A DNA stretch of 64,000 nt from Trissonchulus latispiculum (Eukaryota > Nematoda > Enoplea > Enoplida > Ironidae), in the NCBI GenBank assembly GCA_030248195.1, contig JASAND010020580.1, positions 20,305 through 84,304 of the forward strand. Direction: 5' to 3'. The notes under the pieces were generated by a model. It did not search any database, was not told where the DNA came from, and saw only the letters and a program-made list of their open reading frames with translations. Shown in pieces: positions 13,223 through 23,397 of the stretch (positions within the stretch are counted from its first letter, which is position 1; the number at the start of each line of letters is the position of its first letter). A program made the translations under genes and the position numbers.

Positions 13223-13549
13223 TTAGGGATCGACCGGAATTCCAAAAAACCGGAACCGGAACTGGCTTTAAAAAACCGGAACCGGAACCAGCACTTTAAC
13301 ACTACAGAAATCGAAAATTTTTTCTGACGTTTTGGACAGTTTTTGCACAATTTTTCGCTTTTTGTAGTTACTAGAACATTGTAATAACGTTTGAATTACG
13401 TATATTTTAGTTATTCCAATGAACGAACTTGAAATTTGCAATTTATTATTAAGAGATTTTTGTCTTATAGCATAGTTATAAGTTAAACTTTACTATATAG
13501 CTTTAAAATTTAAAATTAATTATATATATACACTGTATGAATATGCTAT

Positions 13550-13589
<40 letters not shown>

Positions 13590-15041
13590 TATTCGAGCAC
13601 ATTTTTGATGGATAAATGGCATCTATATATGTATATTTTTACATTATATATACGAATTTTGATGAATAATTTAATCGAATGCACGTTGACTTAAAGGAGA
13701 TTTACTGCCAAATAAAATTTAATTTCTTAATTAGTTAAGCTGAATTTTCAATTAAGAGAAATAAGTAGATAGAAACTGATTCCACGAAATTTTTGCGAGC
13801 ACCAAAAATTGCTCTTACAGCATAAAATAAGTCAGAAACTTGTTTAGTTGTATCTGGCTTGTCTGATAGTTTCTAGTCATATATAATCAAAAAGTTCATT
13901 TACTTTACTAGAGCTCCAGGAAAATTTGCAACATTTTCAAAATACAAATTTAAAAAAGTAATGATGCCATTTACAATTTTAGAAAACAAAATATATCTAC
14001 TACCATTTTAGTTTACTTTTATTCTTTCTGCATTTCAGACAAAATTAAAATAATTTTTTTGAAAATTACTGTACAAATTCCGTGTAGTAAAATCTAATCT
14101 GGTTACGAACTTATCTCAACAACATCAGTTACAAAATATTGGACTTGTTTAGAACATCGGCTTTTAATTCATTAGCTTGTAATTATATCTCAGTAAAATT
14201 ACTTTGGAATTGGAATTTTCTGATTAAAATACAAATGTTTTCTGCCTGGTTACAATATATAAATTTTCGTCCATTAAACGTATATGTAAGCCAAAAGTAT
14301 TTTTCACAAGTTTCAAAGAAAGTAGATTTGCACAATTTCTCCAAGTTGAATTAAGCGAATTTTCTTCTTTTTGGCTAGCTTCATCAGGGTTTTTTAATTT
14401 TAAATGACGTTTATTCGAAATATTTTTTAAAACCCTTGCTATTTGTTCCATCCATAATTTTTTAGTAATTCTGTTGATCTCCGCACTGGATTAATTACTA
14501 AACAAACAGCAATAAACTTCGTTCATATTTAAAGTCCAGTCTCGATTTAAGCAATTGCTTTAAGCTAAAACTTACATATTTTGATTATATAACAATGCAT
14601 TCTATAATTTTGAAATAGCATAGGTGGACGCCAGGCTTCAATAATTTCAGCTTAGCATTATAGCATTAGGTATCTTCTACCACTACTTAAATTTAAAGGT
14701 TCGGCGGCCTTGTATTATATATATATCTAATCTAATTTTAAGTATTAGTTTTGTTTATAATGAATTAATATTCATAACAACGATACATTAGACATTATTA
14801 TTACAAATTCTACATATTCTAATAGCGCCGCAGGCGGAAATTTTTGAATAAATCATATTCTGTTTATATAATGAGAGAATCGCAGTTTTTCAAAAAATTT
14901 TAAATAAGTTTGATAAAATTTTTGAAAATTTTAGTAAAATTTTGCTTTTGATCATAGGCTAAAATTGGTTCCGGTTCCGGTATGTTTTCAAAAACCGGAA
15001 CCGGAACCAAAAAGTACCGGAACCGGAATTCCGGTCGATCC

Positions 15042-15045
<4 letters not shown>
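13223..15045. mobile_element. hAT-like element (1.8 kb) with 20-bp terminal inverted repeats
   Basis: The left end TTAGGGATCGACCGGAATTC is repeated exactly in inverse at the right (to 15045). Both ends are followed inward by ccggaaccggaac arrays. It sits in TA repeats (TATATATA on both sides), so an 8-bp duplication is consistent but not informative. The very AT-rich interior has only short frames (14139-14354, 14224-14451) without recognisable transposase motifs, so it looks non-autonomous. Confidence 0.75.
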
Positions 15046-15078
<33 letters not shown>

Positions 15079-15086
15079 CACGTACT

Positions 15087-15384
15087 TAGGGATGCACCGG
15101 AGCCTGGCCCCAGCCGGTCGTCAAGCCCCGGTCAATTAACAAAATTTTGTAAATTTTTGACACTTTTTACCAAAATTTTGAAATTTCAAAAGTCAACAAG
15201 TGTTACAAATAGTTGTTTTCCCACCAATTTGAATGAATAATATATATACGTATTACGTTTGTATATATATATCAGGAATTGTTGCAAAATTTTCAATAAC
15301 ATTTCTTTAAATTTTCGATTTGGACCCCCAATTTCCAGGCCCCGGAAAGATGGGGTTTCGGACCCGGCCCCGGTGTATCTCTGA
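15087..15384. mobile_element. Possible degraded hAT-like element next to the previous one
   Basis: TAGGGATGCACCGG at the left and CCGGTGTATCTCTG at the right are inverted relatives, and both are followed inward by ggcccc-type words. The ends resemble those of 13223-15045. No matching target duplication is seen, so age or a misplaced right boundary is likely. Confidence 0.45.
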
Positions 15385-15657
15385 TAGTAATTGCATCTTG
15401 CAGACGTACGTATGGGTTTCCTTGTGAAAAATATCTACAACATCACCAGGCTTCAACTGCGGAAAATCTTTTCGGTTAAACACAAAATCACAGTCTAAAA
15501 TTATGAGCATTATGATGTCATGTTCACGTGTATGAATATGTTATATAAAATATATGTATATATACAACCAGACAATAGACACCGTATGCAAAATCTTGAA
15601 TGCATTTAGACATATGATAAAGTAAAATTGTTCCGTTTACTGGCTAATATGTAATTT

Positions 15658-15964
15658 CCGGTTCTTTTTAGGCAAAAATTTCTGGGGGAGGGGAAGATTT
15701 TCTGGAAAAATGCTTAAAAATAGCAATTTTTACTGCTGATCTAAAAATTAAACTTTTTAACCTATATTTATGCTAAAACAGCTAAAAATGCTAAGAAATC
15801 ACAAAAAATCGACAATCCGAAAAAACTTTTGACATATCACCCTAAAAACCTATTTTTCTGTTGACTTCTGAAGTCTGGGGGCCGGCAGGCCATAATCCTG
15901 GAGGGAGTGATTCTGGGGGGAACCGATTCCTTGGCCCAAGGGGGGCCCTGTAGGAAAAAGCCGG
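15658..15964. mobile_element. Candidate small inverted-repeat element with 10-bp flanking direct repeat
   Basis: The segment starts CCGGTTCTTTTTAGG and ends CCTGTAGGAAAAAGCCGG, an imperfect inverted repeat. TATGTAATTT (15648-15657) and TATGTAGTTT (15965-15974) flank it directly, a 10-bp repeat with one mismatch. No coding capacity. Confidence 0.5.
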
Positions 15965-16074
15965 TATGTAGTTTGTATCATCCAGTGAATCACAATACAG
16001 GGACAGATTTGTCAGTCGGTATAGAAGCCAGCGAACAAGCTAAGACAAGCCCTTTAACATATTTAACATAAACT

Positions 16075-17210
16075 TAAGGAACCCTCCCATGGCCCGTCAG
16101 CCTAGGCTGTGGATGTACGTCACATGACCACGGCGGCCACTCCACCACAGAATTTCCTGCAGGAAGTATGTGCTCCAGCACACGTGCCGAAGAAACTGTT
16201 AACCAGTAGTCTGGGATGGGTCTGTGACCAAACTGCATGTCCAATCCTTACAATAAGATAGAATCTGCACTGACGCTATATAAATCTCTCATCCAGAAAA
16301 TTGAATATGGCCCACGGAAACCGACGTAGCAATTAAAAAAGAACATCTGGCATAGACTCTGTCTGATCTAATCAACACAACAGCCATACGTATCGTCCTG
16401 CCTTCACCTGGTGCCTAACGTCCTAGCCAGTGTTTTTTGCTCAAAAACGCGTGTAATTACACACTTTTTTCTGGAAAATAGCAAAAATATTTTGGCGACT
16501 GTGTAACGTTACACCAAAATTTTAGACAAATTTTACCTAATGGTCGGAACTTTTTCCAATGCTCATGCATTTGTTTTCACATATTTACCGTTTCTGGGGG
16601 GCTTCGGCCCCCAGACCCCCCCTTTTGCACCATGTCTTGCATTTTATTTTCGGTATTATTTAAGGATATATTAGTTACTATTTGCTGTATTTGTTCGTTC
16701 TTGTATTAAAAACGCGTACACACCAAAATTTTTCAGCTTATGAAGCAAAACTTAACTGGTTCCTTGCCAAGTTTTGTGCTACAAGAGGCCTTTCGAAAAA
16801 TTATGCTCCTCCGGTGCACTGGTGTTTTCCTTGGTTCTATCAAGTCAAAACCAATAAATGCAAATCATCGATGTAACTGCTCAATTTTTTAATTTTGTCG
16901 ATCTGATTTGGTGAAACTCCAAATAAATAAAGTAGATAACTCCAAGTAAATAAGATGTTAAAATTTTGCTTATAATTTTTTAACGGAATAATTTTGTTAA
17001 CTACAAAATTGTATACATGTGTTAAGCAAAACGCGCGTAAATTAGGAATTTTTAGGTTACACACTTTTTTCTGAAAAATAGCAAAAAATTTTGGAGAGGT
17101 GTGTAACGTTACACAGAAGCCGTCGGCGAAAAAAAAACACTGGCTCCTAGCCATGTGGGTGGGTGAGGCAGCTGACAGACTGGCTAAGACTGCAACTACC
17201 CCTTGCCAAG
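16075..17210 (+). pseudogene. LINE RNase H-domain remnant, interrupted by a hAT element
   Basis: Downstream of the insertion at 17143, the plus strand reads EAADRLAKTA, the end of a LINE-type RNase H domain (usual family wording G-NE-AD-LA). Upstream, the GC-richer DNA at about 16280-16427 encodes IRIVLPSPGA, resembling the preceding beta-strand and PSH motif. The insertion at 16428-17142 separates the two halves. Only these short stretches support the call; the rest is decayed. The same type of RNase H occurs in the LINE at 30.2-35.0 kb. Confidence 0.5.
16428..17142. mobile_element. hAT-type element (715 bp) inside a LINE remnant
   Basis: Ends are CAGTGTTTTTTGC (left) and its inverse ...AACACTG (right). 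Both continue inward with a shared region reading 'acacacttttttctg', 'aaaatagcaaaaa' and 'gtgtaacgttacac'. GTCCTAGC (16420-16427) and CTCCTAGC (17143-17151 region) flank it, 7 of 8 matching. A C-rich hairpin (about 16592-16622) like those in 1450-1851 and 11222-11505 lies inside. No transposase found. Confidence 0.75.
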
Positions 17211-17382
17211 ATTAAATAGGATGAATAGATCTATACAACTTCTGGCAGGAGACTGCAATCAAACGATCGATATTGACAATACGAACAATGTTAACTTCTT
17301 CATAGCGACAGCGCCTAGAGCAAATTATACGTATATACCTCATTTGAAAACGAGGCGGGAAAGTCGCTCCTTAAATTGGCCA

Positions 17383-17808
17383 TAAATCGGGTGATCTTAG
17401 GTTATTACTTTTTCAAAAAATGACCAATTTTATGGCTTAAAGTGTTCATTCTGGTGATAAATATACGTATATATATACACGTTTTAAACAGTTTTTTGAC
17501 GCTATATTGACCTTATTTTGGAGTTAGAAACACATACACATATATATACGTATATATATATACATATATATATATATATGTATAATAGCAATCATGTTAT
17601 TGAGTGTAAAACCCTTGTCTAATGTTAACGTTGAATGGTTGAATGTTTTTGACAATAAAATGGCTGAAAATGCAATTTTTGGCATAACAATTGTTGGGGG
17701 GGGGGAGGTTTGGGGATTCGTGGAAGGGTTTGGCGAGGTCTAAAATGGAGACCCGATCACAAAATTTCGGGGGAGGGGCCCCAACCGAAATCCCCGTTAT
17801 ATATACAC
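17383..17808. repeat. CATAGGTGTAA-end repeat family A, copy 1
   Basis: Collinear with 39290-39648: it shares the 'ggcttaaagtgtt' start, the 'caatcatgtt...gagt...aaaaccc' middle, 'ggctgaaaatgc' and a G-rich tail ending 'aatccccgt...tacacctac'. A TA expansion at 17520-17582 interrupts it. Non-coding. Confidence 0.7.
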
Positions 17809-17812
17809 CTAC

Positions 17813-18781
17813 ATGGGGCGGTCCCCCACTAGGGATAAAAGCAAGCACCTTTGGCTTGCCTCCCCCTTTTCGAAAGCCCTCCCAATTTCAAATCCCTAAA
17901 AAATACCAGCACGAACATGACTTACTAAATTTTGCCTTGTCATCATGGAATTTCAGTTTGACAATTTTTCCCATCAGGCAGCACCAGTAAACAGTCCCAT
18001 GTAGAGTTACGCAGTGAACGAGAACACCTATATATACGTTATATAACCTATATAACTGCACAACAATCAAAGCTGCAACACTAACGCTTTTGTTATTTTC
18101 ATTGGTATACCATCACATTGTGTAGAGGTTGTGGTAGAGGTAGAGGTCCAAAATTTTCCCAGCAGCCCCGAGGATCTCCCATAGGTGCAAGACAGGGGAG
18201 GGGGGTTGGGGAGGTAAGGGAATTTATAGGGGTCGCAGGACAAAAATGTTGCCTTGGTCCCATAGGTGTAAGGCAGGGGGGGAAGTTGGGAGGAGGGTAG
18301 CTCTCCAGCGATTTTCTCAAACCAAACCCCCTTCGCCCAAAAATTTTAGGGGAGTCCCCCATAGTTTCCCTGGAAATTTTGGTTGGGGGGGCAAACTTCG
18401 AAAATTTGGTGGTCGACCCCTGAAATGTGATGGGGAGTACCCCCCCCGAACCCCCCCCAAATTCGGACCTCAGAAAATTCAAAAAATGGCCTAAAAACGC
18501 AAAATTTTCTGTATTTTAACGCTTTTTTGTCAAAACAAGGCTTGTTTTTATCGTTTTAGGCGTTTTTACACCGTTTTAAACCGATTTTAAGCCAAAATTT
18601 GAAAAAAAATTTTCAAAAAATGACTTGATTTAGCTAACTTTTTGGTCCCAAAAAGTGCTGGGGGGGGTTCGGGGGGGGGGGGGGTAACCAAAAGTGGGGG
18701 GAGGGATAGTCAAAAAATCTGGGAGGGGTAAAGTTGGTCGAAAATTTTGGGGGGGAGTTCCCCCCCCCCCCCACCCCCCAC
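17813..18781. repeat. G/C-run rich non-coding DNA with CATAGGTG words
   Basis: CCATAGGTGCAAG (18179) and CCCATAGGTGTAAGG (18258) occur among long G and C runs, resembling ends of families A and B. Open frames here (18099-18482 minus, 18118-18494 plus) are proline/glycine-rich products of the runs and are not considered genes. Confidence 0.5.
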
Positions 18782-19334
18782 CATAGGTGAACCAGGCTAC
18801 AGTTTGCCCCCTGTGAGACCCCCCCCCACGGAGAGGCCAGACCCCCCTCCCCCCCTACCCGACCTCAACTACTCCCCCCCAAGCCGAGCTCAAACCCCCC
18901 TCCCTCCCTAAAATTGGATCCAAACCAGGTAAAAATGCAAAAAGTTTGAAAAATTTTTTTGCAATTTCTGAAAATTTTTGAAAAAAATTCGAAAAAATGA
19001 CTATAAATCACACATAAAGAGCTAAAGATGGTTATTTATAGCAATTAAAAGGTAATATACGCAATTATAAACCACAATCTGGGCTAATTTAGGCATATTT
19101 TAGCACAAATTTGTCAATTTTCAAGCCCTATTTTCGCATACGAAAACTATCGACAGAAGGTTTTGAGTATGTTTTATGTACTGTACATCGAAAAAGGAGC
19201 ATTTTTAGCCAAAAAAACTTGGGTACAGTTTAGGGGGGTCCCCCTCCCCCAAATTTGGGATTTGGTGGGGTCCCCCGAGCCAAATTTGGACCTTCTACTC
19301 CCCCCCCAACCCAAACAGGTGGTACACCTATGCC
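18782..19334 (-). repeat. CATAGGTG-end repeat family B, inverted copy
   Basis: It starts CCATAGGTGAACCAGGCTAC and ends GGTACACCTATG. Read on the minus strand it matches 38229-38680 and, in its inner part, 39990-40229 and the DNA after 41217. The copy contains an uninterrupted version of the site where the TTAA element at 40230 inserted. Confidence 0.7.
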
Positions 19335-19609
19335 CCCCACCCCAGTTGCACCTTTTGATTTCGATTTCCCCTCCTCGCATTGAATAGCCCAAGCAATTTT
19401 ACCTACTTTTGAGATGTAATTTCGTTAAAACCGATAAACTAATCCAGCCTCCTAGAATAAAAGATTAGTGTGTGTTGTAGTACCGACATAGTAAGTAAAC
19501 ACTATTTGCTCCTTCAAATTCAACCGTATGAGCCCGCAAAATTGAGAATTACCACATTGACTCTTTTGGGAAGATAGATCAAGCATGTAGTTGCCTAGCA
19601 GAGGTTTAG

Positions 19610-19870
19610 CCCCAGGTGTAACGGAGATTTGGGGTGAGGGAGGCTCCCCCCCCAACATCTTCTGGGGGGGCCCTCTGGAAATTTTTCATTTTTTATGCCA
19701 AAAATCGCATTTTCAGCCGTTTCTAATGATGAAAAACATCAAACCATAAAGTAATTTTAACATTAGACAGTGGTTTTAAACTCAAAAACTTGATTGCCAA
19801 CGTGTTCCCAAGTCCAAAATAAGGTGAATGTTGAGTCATAAGATCCATAATACAGTTAACACGTTGGCTC
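19610..19870 (+). repeat. CATAGGTGTAA-end repeat family A, partial copy
   Basis: 'aggtgtaacggagatttgggg' opens it. The DNA then follows 38690-38960: 'atgccaaaaatcgcattttcagcc', 'aagtaattttaacatta', 'ttgattgccaacgtgtt'. It diverges around 19870. Confidence 0.7.
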
Positions 19871-20619
19871 CTAAAAGGAGCAATATCTCGACGTTGGGTT
19901 GCTCAGATCTGTTTTCGATTAAGCACAAAGGAGTACGGCTTTTGAAGTGATGCATGATTTGTAGATGTAGGGTAAGAGTGTTTTAGAAAAGGGAAATAGG
20001 CTAATACAAAACCTATTACATATATGCTGGTATATTTTAATTTGCATTTCTTATCTTTCAAGTAAAGGCACGACAATTGGGCGTTTCTTGATCAAAGATT
20101 TCTCTCAACTCATAAGTTGAAAGTGAGTACATGTTGAAACAGTACATATTCTTGGAACTGTTGCTGAGTTTGTTGTTCCGGACTTGGCGGTTAATTTTTG
20201 TTTGAGATAAGCGCAATGTTTCTGGCAAACTTCAGACAAAAAGTATCTTCTAGTGCCACTTCACCAGACTTCTGTCAGCTAGTGAACTGAAAACAGAAGT
20301 TAATTTGCATATTACGTCAAATCAACTCTTACTTTTATTTCAACCAAGGGGGCGTTGTGAAAATCGTTTCTTTAAAACTTAATATCGCAGGTCATAAAAG
20401 CCCCCTCCATAAAAATTTATGCTAAAAATCTTTACATTCTCTCAAATAAAAAAGATAATTTAAAAAAAGAAAATCTCTGTCCAATTCAAAAAAGCACCTG
20501 CGAGGCCCCCTTCTTACAAAAACTCTCACCGCTAATGAAAGCAGTGATAAGAATAGGGTTAAAATTTAGAGTTGAACATAAGCAGTTCATTTTGCGCCAG
20601 AAACGAAAACAGCTATCTC
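19871..20619. other. Non-coding DNA, nothing recognised
   Basis: No gene, paired repeat or transposon terminus was recognised. Confidence 0.3.
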
Positions 20620-20878
20620 GCCTTTAGGCGAGATAAAAACGTGTATTTCTCATAATAATAAACAGTTTAAGCCAAAAATTTCGACACTTTTGAAAATTTT
20701 TTCAAAATTTACCCTAAAAATACCCAATTCTTGGTCATTTTTCGCGCCTTTGGCGCGACTCCCCCCCCCCCAGTTGGGGGGGGGGGACGTCCCCCCCCCA
20801 AAAAGTTTTGGGGGAGGGTTGAAAAAAGGCTTGGGGGGGGCTACCCCCCTCCAACCCCCCCACCTTACACCTATGGGT
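20620..20878 (+). repeat. CATAGGTGTAA-end repeat family A, right half
   Basis: It shares 'aaacgtgtatttctc', 'ttacgccaaaaatttggac'-like wording, a G/C-run block and the terminal 'ttacacctatgg' with 38960-39100. A gcgcctttggcgc hairpin is present. Confidence 0.65.
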
Positions 20879-21316
20879 TTAGCAGGCATTACACCTTTTC
20901 AGAATTTTTGAATAGGCGATATCTCCCGCTGCAAAAATCTGCAAAAATGAGAACCTAGCCTGCAAAATTCTGCAAAAATCCTGCAAAATTCCTGTACTTA
21001 TGCAGGCGTCTCCCGTTAAATGTGTAATGCTGAGTTAACCCAGGTCCCCAACCCCCCCTAGGGAAACTATGGGTCCCCCCCCAACGGGCGAAAACGAAAA
21101 GGCGAAACGAAAACGCCGACGGTGCGAAAACCGGCCATTTTTTCAAACTTTTGGATGTGTAGAACTCATTTCTTGGAATTATGAGAAAATTCTAGTAGTT
21201 TGAAGAATGGCAAACTCTACGGATTATTTTCATGTATTATATATATAATGACTTCCCTGGACTGTAGCAATCGAGAGTAATTTGTGATTAATTTCCTGGG
21301 GAAAAAAGCCACTTGG
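20879..21316. other. Non-coding DNA between repeats
   Basis: Includes a short tandem phrase 'ctgcaaaa(at)' (20928-20995) and a G/C-run block. No gene recognised. Confidence 0.3.
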
Positions 21317-21691
21317 CTGGCATTTTTTTAGTGGGGGGGGTGGGGTGGGCCCCCCACTTTTCGGTTCCCCCTCCACTATTCGGAGCCCCCTCCCACTTTG
21401 GCCCCCCACTTTTCAGCAAGCCCCCACCCACTTTTTTGGGGGTCGCAGAAAAGTGTCAAAAAATTAGGTTTTTGAGGTCAAATTTTCAAAAATTTTCTCA
21501 ATTTTTAGCTAATTTATGGACGTATAAGCTAATTTTAAGCTTAAAAACAGCGTTTTTTGCGTTTTTACCTTCAAATGTTAATTTTTCGCTAAAAATTTCG
21601 GTATATATTACCGTTAGCTCGCCCTCGCCCCCCCACTTCCCCCTCCCTACGGGGAGCCCCCCCCACTTTCAAAACCCTAAAAAAATGCCAG
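21317..21691. mobile_element. Small inverted-repeat element with 15-bp ends
   Basis: CTGGCATTTTTTTAG at the left is repeated exactly in inverse at 21677-21691. CTTGG flanks both ends (21312-21316, 21692-21696), a possible 5-bp duplication. The interior is G/C runs and AT-rich spacer with no protein motif. Confidence 0.6.
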
Positions 21692-21932
21692 CTTGGTCGA
21701 AGCATATCCTGAAGGCGTATTATAGATCAATTCTGAGTTTTCCATTATGTTCAGCGCCGCTTATTTACCCTAGGTTTGTTGTACATCGAGGCAAATTGCA
21801 TTAGTAAAGCATTAAAACAGCTTTTTAGTTTGCAGCTGCAGCATAAACTGGCTAGGTTTCATCAGGTCGGGGGAGAAACCAACCCGCAGATGTTAGGGGG
21901 AAACCAACCCCCACCCCACCACTGCTATACTG

Positions 21933-23280
21933 ATACTAAAAGTCTGACCAAAAAATGTAGAAAGCGAAATTGTTTGCTTTATATCTCGTAAACGCTTCAA
22001 GATAACTGCCATAAATTATATATTTTCTGAACCGGAATGATGAGATCTTTCTTCTCGTGAAGAAAGTTTTTTGAAATTTCCCGTGCGATTTCAAAGGGTG
22101 CCGCTTTTATATGTCCAGAAGGATTGGTAAATGCTACACCCACGATTTTTTCAGGAAAATGTTCCCCTTGCCCGAATGTCCTACACACCAAATTTCAGCT
22201 TTGTTGGTTGAAAATTGCGTGAGTTATTCCATTTTTTAGATTTTCAAAATCCTTTGATCTTTGCCGCTTATTCGACTTTGACTGGTTGTTACTCGCCACT
22301 CGCTAACGAAAAAAATTTTTGATTGGATTTTCAGGACCGCCTGGGTGTCCGCTTTCATCTGATATACGTGGTATTTCAAAATTTGAAAGTCGATTTTTTC
22401 GAAAAATACCACTTTTTGACCCAAAATTCCGGCAAAGCGAATCCACCAAAAGTGAATAAAAATAACATAATCATAAAGTTCATTATGAGCTGAATCCAAC
22501 TATATAAAGTTTTCGTGGCTACGACTTATATTGCGCCAGCAATGAATTTTTAAACATTTTACTTATTTCAGCTGGTTTTTGCTAGTTTACGCTGGTTCAG
22601 GTAAATCTAGGCGGCAACATCAAAGGAAGCCAAAAACCAGCTTGAAATAAGGGAAATGTTTAAAAATTCATTGCTGGCGCAATATAAGTCGTAGCCACGA
22701 AAACTTTATATCGTTGGATTCAGCTCATAATGAACTTTATGATTATGTTATTTTTATTCACTTTTGCTGGATTCGCTTTGCCGAAATTTTGGGTCAAAAA
22801 GTGGTATTTTTCGAAAATATCGACTTTCAAATTTTGAAATACCACGTATATCAGATGAAAACGGACACCCAGGCGGTCCTGAAAATCCAATCAAAAAATT
22901 TTTTCGTTGAGCGAGTGGCGAGTAGCAACCAGTCAAAGTCGAAAAAGCGGCAAAGATCAAAGGATTTTGAAAATCTAAAAAATGGAATAACTCACGCAAT
23001 TTTCAACCAAAAAAGCTGAAATGTGGTGTGTAGGACATTCGGACAAGGGGAAAATTTTCCTGAAAAAATCGTGGTTGTAGCATTTACCAATCCTTCTGGA
23101 CATATAAAAGCGGCACCCTTTGAAATCGCACGGGAAATTTCAAAAAACTTTTTTCACGAGAAGAAAGATCTCATCATTCCGGTTCAGAAAATATATGATT
23201 TATGGCAGTTATCTTGAAGCGTTTACGAGACATAAAGCAAACAATTTCGCTTTCTACATTTTTTGGTCAGACTTTAGTAT
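21933..23280. mobile_element. 1.35-kb fold-back element with about 648-bp arms
   Basis: The left arm (about 21933-22580) is almost the exact reverse complement of the right arm (about 22632-23280), with a spacer near 50 bp. Outer ends read ATACTAAA(A)GTCTGACC. Each arm contains frames that translate to near-identical peptides, for instance MDSAHNELYDYVIFIHF at 22499 (minus) and at 22714 (plus). This follows from the palindrome and does not demonstrate a gene. A fragment of the same outer end lies at about 12515, showing a family. No clear target duplication was found. Confidence 0.85.
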
Positions 23281-23397
23281 TCGGTGGGCGTCGTCAGTAG
23301 CATGCCGACTTACTAGTTGCAGCTTTAGGTTGTTTTCAACTCCCAGCGAAATAGGATAGAAACGTTTCTGCCCTGTGGTCCCATTCACACGTGCTGG

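Noticed and set aside
18099..18494. Proline/glycine-rich open frames
   Set aside because: Produced by long G and C runs on both strands at once; also at 20650-20958 and 39006-39386. No biological composition or homology.
22236..23217. Two matching peptide frames (MDSAHNELYDYV..., MVCRTFGQGE...) as a duplicated gene
   Set aside because: They are the two arms of a non-coding palindrome. Frames are short, appear on both strands and show no domain.
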